From Fidelibacterota bacterium (lineage in GTDB: Bacteria > Fidelibacterota > UBA2242 > JAFGTP01), in NCBI GenBank assembly GCA_029939785.1, contig JAOZSG010000185.1, positions 1 through 6,014 of the forward strand: a stretch of 6,014 nucleotides of DNA, read 5' to 3'. The notes beneath the pieces were generated by a model. The model had not been told where the DNA came from. It made no database searches and worked only from the letters and a program-made list of their open reading frames with translations. The translations under genes were made by a program, and so were the position numbers. The first letter of the stretch is position 1, and each line of letters starts with the position of its first letter. Below, one piece after another: positions 1-5,642 of the stretch.

Positions 1-136
1 TCCTATTTGTAGAAAAATTGATTATCTAATGTATTAAAGCACCTTTAGGTGCGGCTCTATTATTAATAATGTGAAAAAATTAGCAATTGGACAAAAAATG
101 ATGACGAAGCTATATGTCTATGAATGACAAATAGGA
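1..136. repeat. 10-bp inverted repeat arms bounding a hairpin-bearing segment
   Basis: TCCTATTTGT at 1-10 is the exact reverse complement of ACAAATAGGA at 127-136. The left arm starts at the window edge, so the repeat may extend further left. Between the arms lie the GCACC/GGTGC hairpin (39-52) and a 12-bp AT palindrome (59-70), with no coding potential. This arrangement could be a small non-autonomous element or a dispersed intergenic repeat, but a 10-bp match in AT-rich DNA can also be chance. No target-site duplication can be tested because the left flank is missing. Confidence 0.3.
39..52. repeat. Small GC-rich hairpin (GCACC-TTTA-GGTGC)
   Basis: This is a perfect 5-bp stem with a TTTA loop, followed by GGCTCTATT. 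It stands out because the surrounding DNA is almost entirely A+T. No T-tract follows, so it is a poor intrinsic terminator. It resembles the short hairpin cores of REP-like or IS200/IS605-type dispersed repeats, but that is inference from shape only; no transposase gene is present in the window. Confidence 0.4.
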
Positions 137-237
137 CAATTAATATTACAATTATTCCTATGTAACTAATTGATTTTTAAATCTCGGATTAGTAGTTGTG
201 ATATTCAAGTACTTCAAGTAATTACTTTCCTTTTTTA

Positions 238-265
238 TTGATATATTTCTTTTTTAATACATTTG
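238..265 (+). promoter_or_regulatory. Bacteroidota-type promoter of the nrnA-ispH-pdxST-dxs run
   Basis: TACATTTG at 258-265 matches the TAnnTTTG -7 element of Bacteroidota housekeeping promoters exactly. A TTG at 238-240, preceded by A, can serve as the -33 element with a 17-nt spacer, which is at the short end. Transcription would begin near 271-273, giving a leader of about 50 nt before the ATG at 324. This placement makes a start codon at 267 (TTG) impossible on that transcript and one at 282 unlikely. If the organism does not use a Bacteroidota-like sigma factor, the match loses its meaning. Confidence 0.55.
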
Positions 266-323
266 TTTGAAAATAAATAAAATGAGAATAAATTTACCTT
301 TAATTATTATCGAGAAAACGTTT

Positions 324-1334
324 ATGAAAATATATGAATTTGAACAGATACAAAAGATAATTGATAAAAGTAAAAATATTTTACTTACTACACATATACG
401 TCCTGACGGTGATGCATTAGGGTCGGAAAGTGCTCTTTTTCATTTATTAAAAAAACTTGGAAAAAATCCAACTGTATTTAATTCATCTTCATTACCACAG
501 GAATACGAATTTTTAAATATTGGTAATTTTTATAATCAGTATCACTCTAATGAGCATTTCAAAAAACTTAAAGGTTTTGACCTTGTAATTGTACTTGATG
601 TCAGTGCTTATTCCAGATTGGGTAAAATTGGAGAGGATTTGCAGAAATGGTCAATTCAGACAATTTGTTTTGATCATCATCCAACCCGGACAGATAAATT
701 TGATTATGAAATAATTGATTCCACAGCCGCTGCCACAGGTAGTTTAGTCTATGAATATATACAAAATACAAATCCCGAATTAATGGACTTAAATATGGCG
801 AATGCTCTTTATATCTGCATCCTTACAGATACCGGATCATTTCGATTTGAAAATACTAGTTCAAAAACTATGGGTATAGCTGCTGAATTGATTGATTATG
901 GTGTCAAGCCGGGAACTCTTTATCAAAATATTTATGAAAATAGATTGCCGGAACAAATGCTTTTATTGGGATTGATTTTACAGAGAGTAAAATATACATG
1001 TAATGGTAAACTTGCCTGGTTTTGTGTTACTCGTAATATAGCTAAACAAGCCGGTGTAAAACTCGAAGATGTTGATGGTTATACTGATTTTATTCGATCA
1101 ACCAAAGGTGTTGAAATTGCAATAATGTTTCTCGAACAGGATGATGATAAAATTCGTTTGAATTTTAGATCCAAAGGGAATATTGTAATAAACCAGGTCG
1201 CAAAGAAATATAATGGTGGGGGACATGCTTTTGCAGCAGGAGCCTCAATAAACTGTAAAATAGAAGAAGCTGTTGATGAAGTTGTTAATGACGTAAAAAT
1301 CTTGATAAGTGATTATGAAAATAACAATTGCTAA
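324..1334 (+). CDS. nrnA: DHH/DHHA1 phosphoesterase, NrnA-like nanoRNase / pAp phosphatase
   Basis: This cytoplasmic metal-dependent phosphoesterase of the DHH/DHHA1 superfamily has 336 residues, normal for stand-alone NrnA. Visible motifs are THIRPDGDALGS (H24, D28, D30), LDVSAYSRLG (D92), the signature FDHH (D117-H119), LTDTGSF (D169), and in the C-terminal DHHA1 domain FRSKG and NGGGHAFAAGA (GGGH 298-301). NrnA proteins degrade 2-5 nt RNA oligomers and often dephosphorylate 3'-phosphoadenosine 5'-phosphate. Relatives hydrolyse cyclic dinucleotides or their linear products, and sequence alone does not separate these. There is no PAS, GGDEF or membrane segment, so it is not a GdpP. The frame is open upstream to TTG 267 and ATG 282, but family similarity begins at the ATG at 324, which also fits the promoter. 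Its last 20 nt overlap ispH. Confidence 0.9.
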   Translation: MKIYEFEQIQKIIDKSKNILLTTHIRPDGDALGSESALFHLLKKLGKNPTVFNSSSLPQEYEFLNIGNFYNQYHSNEHFKKLKGFDLVIVLDVSAYSRLGKIGEDLQKWSIQTICFDHHPTRTDKFDYEIIDSTAAATGSLVYEYIQNTNPELMDLNMANALYICILTDTGSFRFENTSSKTMGIAAELIDYGVKPGTLYQNIYENRLPEQMLLLGLILQRVKYTCNGKLAWFCVTRNIAKQAGVKLEDVDGYTDFIRSTKGVEIAIMFLEQDDDKIRLNFRSKGNIVINQVAKKYNGGGHAFAAGASINCKIEEAVDEVVNDVKILISDYENNNC

Positions 1335-2151
1335 AAATATAGGATTTTGCGGTGGAGTAGCAAAGGCTGTGAAACTTGCCGAAAGTACTGCTGAGAAATA
1401 TGGTAGTGTTCAGATGTTTGGTGATATAGTGCATAATGAAATTGTTGTTAACAGGCTTAATGATTTTGGAATTAAAATTGTGCAGAAAATTAATAATATC
1501 AATGAAAATACACCAGTATTATTAAGAGCACATGGAACTCCTGAACAATTTGAAAATGAGTTGAGAAAAAAGAATTTAAATATAATTGATGCCACTTGTC
1601 CTCTGGTACATGAAATCCATGATATTGCCAAAGAACTGGAATCCGAAAGGCGACAAGTTATAATTATTGGAGATCATGGACATGATGAAGTTGTCGGAAT
1701 TGAAAGCAGATTGAGTGAAGCAATCGTAATTTCTACAATAGATGATGCAAGGAATCTTAACTATTATAAAAGAGTAGGAATCGTAGTTCAATCAACTCAA
1801 TTTATAGAAGATGTGACTAAAATTGTTGGAGTAATCTCCGGTAAAACAGAAGACCTCAGATTTGTGAATACAATTTGTAATCCAACAAGGAAAAGACAGG
1901 AACAAATAAAAGAATTATCAAGTACAAATGAAGTAGTGTTGATAGTTGGTTCTTTTACAAGTGCAAATACAAAAAGGTTGACAAAAATTGCTACACAAAT
2001 TAATCAAAAGACTTATCAGATAGAATCTGAAGAGAATTTGAAAATGGAATGGTTTAAATCAGTAAAATCTGTCGGAATTGCTGCAGGTGCATCAACTCCA
2101 AAATCAGTGATCTATAGAGTTGAAAAAAGATTAAGAGAAATATATAAATAA
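1315..2151 (+). CDS. ispH: 4-hydroxy-3-methylbut-2-enyl diphosphate reductase (IspH/LytB)
   Basis: This is the last enzyme of the MEP isoprenoid pathway. It reduces HMBPP to isopentenyl and dimethylallyl diphosphate using a [4Fe-4S] cluster. Counting from the ATG at 1315 (278 residues), the three cluster cysteines are C12 in GFCGGV, C95 in DATCPLVH and C188 in NTICNPTRKRQ. Substrate-site motifs are also present: VHNEIVV (H40), RAHGT, HGHDEVVG (H123, E125), VVQST, SFTSANTKRL and AGASTP. The protein is shorter than E. coli IspH (316 aa) but within the family range. An in-frame GTG at 1309 would add two residues; the ATG places the first cysteine at position 12, as in E. coli, and is preferred. 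No Shine-Dalgarno is visible. The start lies inside the end of the phosphoesterase gene, in another frame, which points to translational coupling. Confidence 0.96.
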   Translation: MKITIAKNIGFCGGVAKAVKLAESTAEKYGSVQMFGDIVHNEIVVNRLNDFGIKIVQKINNINENTPVLLRAHGTPEQFENELRKKNLNIIDATCPLVHEIHDIAKELESERRQVIIIGDHGHDEVVGIESRLSEAIVISTIDDARNLNYYKRVGIVVQSTQFIEDVTKIVGVISGKTEDLRFVNTICNPTRKRQEQIKELSSTNEVVLIVGSFTSANTKRLTKIATQINQKTYQIESEENLKMEWFKSVKSVGIAAGASTPKSVIYRVEKRLREIYK

Positions 2152-2174
2152 TTTTAAATTAGAATATAATAAAT

Positions 2175-2178
2175 GGAG
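2175..2178 (+). promoter_or_regulatory. Shine-Dalgarno site of pdxS
   Basis: GGAG ends 5 nt before the ATG at 2184. It is the only clear purine-rich ribosome-binding site among the starts in this window; the others rely on A/T-rich leaders or on coupling. It fixes the pdxS start and suggests stronger independent initiation, as might be expected for the subunit that forms the dodecameric core of PLP synthase. Confidence 0.6.
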
Positions 2179-2183
2179 AAAAA

Positions 2184-3065
2184 ATGGATAAAAGTAAATT
2201 TGATGTAAAAGTTGGTTTAGCGGAAATGCTAAAAGGTGGCGTAATTATGGATGTTACAAATTCTGAACAGGCAAAAATAGCAGAAGATGCCGGTGCTGTT
2301 GCTGTAATGGCATTGGAAAGAATTCCTTCTGATATTCGTGCTGATGGTGGTGTTGCCCGTATGTCAAATCCAAAAATGATAAAAGAAATTCAGGATATTG
2401 TATCAATTCCTGTTATGGCAAAATGTCGTATAGGTCATTTTGCAGAAGCTCAGATATTAGAAGCAATGGAAATAGATTTTATTGATGAAAGTGAAGTATT
2501 GACTCCTGCTGATGAAACTAATCATGTTTGGAAACATGATTTCAAGGTGCCTTTTGTTTGTGGCTGTAGAAACCTCGGTGAAGCATTAAGAAGAATTGGT
2601 GAAGGTGCAGCAATGATCAGAACCAAAGGTGAAGCCGGATCCGGAAATATTGTAGAAGCAGTTCGACATATGAGAACTGTACAGTCTGACATCAAAAAAC
2701 TTACAGTATTGCAGGATGATGAAATCATGGCTGTAGCCAAAGATATGGGTGCTCCTTTTCATCTGGTTAAGCAGGTTGCAAAAGAAGGAAAATTACCAGT
2801 TCCAAATTTCGCGGCCGGTGGAGTTGCTACACCTGCAGATGCTTCATTAATGATGCAGTTAGGTGCTGAAACTGTTTTTGTAGGTTCAGGAATTTTTAAA
2901 TCTGAAGATCCGGCAGCAAGAGCAAAAGCAATTGTTCAGGCTGTCACATATTACGATGATCCTAAAAAACTTGCGGAGATTTCAGCAAGTCTGAAAGATG
3001 CAATGAGAGGAATCGAGATTTCTGAAATTCCGGAAAATGAACGATTGGCTGAAAGAGGCTGGTAA
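2184..3065 (+). CDS. pdxS: Pyridoxal 5'-phosphate synthase, synthase subunit PdxS
   Basis: PdxS (SOR/SNZ family) condenses ribose 5-phosphate, glyceraldehyde 3-phosphate and ammonia into pyridoxal 5'-phosphate in the DXP-independent vitamin B6 pathway. The 293-residue length is typical. The (beta/alpha)8 barrel motifs are all present: GGVIMDV with the catalytic aspartate D23, ALERIPSDIR, GGVARMS, MAKCRIGH with the Schiff-base lysine K80, IDESEVLTPAD, FVCGCRNLGEALRR, MIRTKGEAGSG with the second catalytic lysine K148, FAAGGVATPADA and FVGSGIFKS. The C-terminus ends ERGW, as in many bacterial homologues. It is followed after 33 nt by pdxT, which encodes the glutaminase that supplies its ammonia. 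In other bacteria PdxS forms two stacked hexamers decorated with PdxT. Confidence 0.98.
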   Translation: MDKSKFDVKVGLAEMLKGGVIMDVTNSEQAKIAEDAGAVAVMALERIPSDIRADGGVARMSNPKMIKEIQDIVSIPVMAKCRIGHFAEAQILEAMEIDFIDESEVLTPADETNHVWKHDFKVPFVCGCRNLGEALRRIGEGAAMIRTKGEAGSGNIVEAVRHMRTVQSDIKKLTVLQDDEIMAVAKDMGAPFHLVKQVAKEGKLPVPNFAAGGVATPADASLMMQLGAETVFVGSGIFKSEDPAARAKAIVQAVTYYDDPKKLAEISASLKDAMRGIEISEIPENERLAERGW

Positions 3066-3069
3066 ACTT

Positions 3070-3077
3070 TAGTTTTG
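3070..3077 (+). promoter_or_regulatory. Possible internal promoter -7 element before pdxT
   Basis: TAGTTTTG matches TAnnTTTG and lies in the 33-nt gap between pdxS and pdxT. The nearest upstream TTG (3045-3047) gives a 22-nt spacer, which is long. Transcription would start about 15 nt before the pdxT ATG. The same octamer pattern also occurs inside genes, for example TAAATTTG at 695-702, so this may be chance. Confidence 0.25.
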
Positions 3078-3098
3078 TGATGGTGTTATTTAATTACT

Positions 3099-3686
3099 AT
3101 GAATAAAAAAAAATCCGGTAAAATTGTTGGAATATTAGGCTTACAAGGTGCATATCAAAAGCATATTGACATGCTTGATCAATTATCAGTTAAAACACTT
3201 TTGATCCGCTATCCTGAGGAAATTGATAAATGTGATGCTATCATTTTCCCGGGTGGTGAATCTACAACTATGTCAAAATTGATAGATAATATGGGTTTAA
3301 GAGAAAAATTGAAAAATTTTTCAGGACCGAAATTCGGAACTTGTGCCGGAGCAATTTTATTATCAGAATATTGTGATGATGAACGTGTTAATACTCTTGC
3401 CAATGTTCCAATAAATACAAAAAGAAATGCTTATGGAAGGCAGATTGAATCCTTTGTAACTGAAATACAATTAAGCAATGAACACAATCACACTCCTTTC
3501 CCGGCTGTTTTTATTCGGGCTCCTGATTTAGTTATTATAAATAATGATGTTGAAGTATTAGCAGAATACAAAAAAAAATCCGTATTAGTAAAGTATAAAA
3601 ATATTCTTCTTTCTTCTTTTCATCCTGAATTGACAAATGATATAAGAATACATAAGTTATTTATTAATCTTATTGAACTGGAATAG
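3099..3686 (+). CDS. pdxT: Pyridoxal 5'-phosphate synthase, glutaminase subunit PdxT
   Basis: PdxT (SNO family) is a class I glutamine amidotransferase that hydrolyses glutamine and channels ammonia to PdxS. At 195 residues it is full length. It shows GILGLQGAYQKH near the N-terminus, the oxyanion-strand motif FPGGEST (50-56), the nucleophile elbow FGTCAG with C82, the family signature RNAYGRQIESF, IRAPD, and the catalytic pair H175 and E177 in SFHPELT. The first six or seven residues (lysine-rich) precede the usual family start, but there is no other ATG before the conserved region, so the ATG at 3099 is kept. No good Shine-Dalgarno is visible. It is followed 3 nt later by dxs, which indicates cotranscription. 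Confidence 0.97.
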   Translation: MNKKKSGKIVGILGLQGAYQKHIDMLDQLSVKTLLIRYPEEIDKCDAIIFPGGESTTMSKLIDNMGLREKLKNFSGPKFGTCAGAILLSEYCDDERVNTLANVPINTKRNAYGRQIESFVTEIQLSNEHNHTPFPAVFIRAPDLVIINNDVEVLAEYKKKSVLVKYKNILLSSFHPELTNDIRIHKLFINLIELE

Positions 3687-3689
3687 TAT

Positions 3690-5600
3690 ATGAACTTAAA
3701 TGAACAAACGATAAATCTCGAAGAATATAAATATTTATCAGGAATTGATACACCAGCGGACATAAAAAAATTATCTGTTGATGAATTAAAAGTATTATGT
3801 GAAGAAATTAGAGATCACATAATTAAAGTAGTGTACAAAACAGGTGGACATTTAGCTCCTAGTTTAGGTGCTGTTGAAATGACTGTTGCCATGCATTATG
3901 TTTTTGATACACCCAAAGATAAATTGGTATGGGATGTTGGTCATCAGGCTTATAGTCATAAAGTACTTACGGGAAGAAAAAACAGCATTAATACGATAAG
4001 ACAGTATAAGGGTATCAGTGGATTTTGTAAAATATCTGAAAGTGAATATGATGCTTTTGGAGCAGGTCATGCCAGTACATCTATTTCAGCTGCTGTTGGA
4101 CTTGCTGCTGCCAGAAATCTGAAAAACGAGAAAAATCATGTAATAGCAATTATTGGAGATGGATCTTTCACCGGTGGATTAGCCTATGAAGGTTTAAACA
4201 ATATATCCAGTATTGGTGGACAGTTTTTAGTTATTTTAAATGATAATGAAATGTCTATTTCTCCAAATGTTGGAGCTATGTCAAATTATTTTACCAGAAT
4301 TGTTCGCAGTCCCAAATATATTTATTACAAAAACCGAATTTGGAATTCTCTTCGCTATTTGCCTGCAGGTGTAAGAACTTTTAGAAAACTCGGACATTTT
4401 ATGCTAAAACCTTTGAAGAAAATATTATCACCAAATATTCTTTTTGAAGAGTTTGGTTTGAGATACTATGGACCTGTTGATGGTCATAATTTATCAGAAC
4501 TTATCATGATTTTTAAAAATATCAGGAATCAGAAATATCCGGTAATTTTACATGTAAAAACAGTAAAAGGGAAAGGCTTAAAAAAAGCCGAGAAAAATCC
4601 AACTCAATATCATGGTATAAGTCCCGAAAAATCAGTAAACATTGATGAAATTGAAAAAGATAATAATCATAATCATCCTTTTTTAGAAGCATTCGGTAAA
4701 ATCGCTTGTGAACTCGCAGAAAAATACCCTGAAGTTATTGCTATTACTGCTGCAATGAAAGATGGAACCGGTTTAATTGAGTATGCTGAAAAATTTAAAA
4801 AAAGATATTTTGATGTTGGTATTGCAGAAGGACATGCAGTTACTTTTGCCGGTGGGTTAGCTGCTGAAGGATTTCGTCCTATTGTTGCGATTTACTCGAC
4901 TTTTTTACAACGGGCATATGATCATATTATTCATGATATAACTTTGCAGAATTTACCTGTTATTTTTGCTCTTGATCGTGCAGGCTTGGTTGGAGCTGAT
5001 GGACCAACCCATCATGGAAATTTTGATATCAGTTATCTGAACACTATACCAAATATAATTGTTGCAGCCCCACGCAATGGAAATGAAATGAGAGATTTGT
5101 TTTATACAGCCATTGAACAGAAAAAAAAGGCTTTTGCTATCCGATATCCAAAAGATTCCTGGGTTGAATTTGATTCTGACAGAGAAGGAAAAATTCTTGA
5201 GATTGGTTCATGGGAAACTATTGAAGAAGGTAAGAAAATAGCTATAATTTCAATTGGTACAATGACAAATAATGTTATAGAATCTTTGCCTGTTCTTCAG
5301 AATAATGGAATTAATCCTTCTGTATTTCATGCAAGATTCATAAAGCCATTTAATGAAGATATTTTAAGAGAAATAGCAAAAAATCATAAATATATTATTA
5401 CAATTGAAGAAAACAGTCTCGAAGGTGGATTCGGCACAAAGATTATGCAATTTGTACAGAATAATAATTTGAAGACTCATGTATATTCTCATGGAATTCC
5501 TGATAAATTTATCGAACATGGCTCAAGGAATGTTCTACTGAGAGATATTGGTCTTGATGCACAGGGAATTGCTGATTTTGTGATTAAATCTGTTAGGTGA
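3690..5600 (+). CDS. dxs: 1-deoxy-D-xylulose-5-phosphate synthase (Dxs)
   Basis: Dxs makes DXP from pyruvate and glyceraldehyde 3-phosphate with thiamine diphosphate and Mg2+. This is the committed entry to the MEP pathway, and DXP is also used in thiamine synthesis. The 636 residues are full length. Domain I holds GGHLAPSLG (H53), DVGHQAY, SESEYDAFGAGHAS, and the diphosphate/Mg-binding GDGSFTGG (156-163) with N184 in NDNEMSIS. The FEE.GLRYYGPVDGH block (252-266) and VKTVKGKG follow. Domain II has the glutamate E380 in GIAEGHAVTF, where many other phyla have AEQHAVTF, then YSTFLQRAYDH, LDRAGLVGADGPTHHG (R430, H441, H442). Domain III (from about 505) is the transketolase C-terminal domain, with FIKPF and EENSLEGGFG. 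It begins 3 nt after pdxT, with a weak GGAA six nt upstream. In this operon DXP is not needed for vitamin B6, because PdxS/PdxT are present. Confidence 0.97.
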   Translation: MNLNEQTINLEEYKYLSGIDTPADIKKLSVDELKVLCEEIRDHIIKVVYKTGGHLAPSLGAVEMTVAMHYVFDTPKDKLVWDVGHQAYSHKVLTGRKNSINTIRQYKGISGFCKISESEYDAFGAGHASTSISAAVGLAAARNLKNEKNHVIAIIGDGSFTGGLAYEGLNNISSIGGQFLVILNDNEMSISPNVGAMSNYFTRIVRSPKYIYYKNRIWNSLRYLPAGVRTFRKLGHFMLKPLKKILSPNILFEEFGLRYYGPVDGHNLSELIMIFKNIRNQKYPVILHVKTVKGKGLKKAEKNPTQYHGISPEKSVNIDEIEKDNNHNHPFLEAFGKIACELAEKYPEVIAITAAMKDGTGLIEYAEKFKKRYFDVGIAEGHAVTFAGGLAAEGFRPIVAIYSTFLQRAYDHIIHDITLQNLPVIFALDRAGLVGADGPTHHGNFDISYLNTIPNIIVAAPRNGNEMRDLFYTAIEQKKKAFAIRYPKDSWVEFDSDREGKILEIGSWETIEEGKKIAIISIGTMTNNVIESLPVLQNNGINPSVFHARFIKPFNEDILREIAKNHKYIITIEENSLEGGFGTKIMQFVQNNNLKTHVYSHGIPDKFIEHGSRNVLLRDIGLDAQGIADFVIKSVR

Positions 5601-5609
5601 TGACATTAA

Positions 5610-5617
5610 TATGTTTG
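5610..5617 (+). promoter_or_regulatory. Possible promoter -7 element before the AlbA_2 gene
   Basis: TATGTTTG matches TAnnTTTG in the 42-nt gap after dxs, which would put transcription start about 20 nt before the ATG at 5643. I find no good TTTG/TTG -33 element at the proper distance; TTTG at 5577-5580 is 29 nt away, too far. If real, the downstream gene has its own promoter rather than depending on the metabolic operon. Confidence 0.25.
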
Positions 5618-5642
5618 CTAAGATTGATGCAATATAGATATT

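Larger units (their letters stand above)
1..257. other. Non-coding upstream region
   Basis: I see no convincing gene in this stretch: the + strand frames are broken by frequent stops and nothing resembles a protein family. It is very AT-rich. It holds the inverted repeat and hairpin described separately, a perfect 12-bp AT palindrome (ATTATTAATAAT, 59-70), an 8-bp direct repeat (TTCAAGTA at 204-211 and 213-220) and a T-rich stretch at about 227-257 leading into the promoter of the first gene. No tRNA, riboswitch core or known small RNA was recognised. Confidence 0.6.

Noticed and set aside
39..52. Hairpin as an intrinsic terminator of a gene to the left
   Set aside because: The stem is only 5 bp and is followed by GGCTCTATT rather than a run of T.
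204..220. Tandem TTCAAGTA direct repeat (9-nt period) as an operator
   Set aside because: It has only two copies of 8 bp in AT-rich DNA, upstream of the promoter, with no known regulator matching it; kept only as a note in the intergenic entry.
1391..1396. CTGAGA, as in the thiamine pyrophosphate riboswitch; also at 5538-5543
   Set aside because: Both lie inside conserved coding sequence (ispH and dxs), and I see none of the other conserved THI-box segments around them.
1410..4070. Five open frames of 64-73 codons on the - strand (1410-1631, 1576-1791, 2522-2740, 3209-3403, 3864-4070)
   Set aside because: Each lies wholly within a well-conserved + strand gene (ispH, pdxS, pdxT or dxs), resembles no protein family, and has cysteine/serine-rich antisense composition. 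They are shadows of the real genes.
5611..5637. An 8-codon open frame (ATG...TAG) between dxs and the AlbA_2 gene
   Set aside because: It is very short, has no ribosome-binding site, and overlaps the possible promoter element; nothing supports translation.
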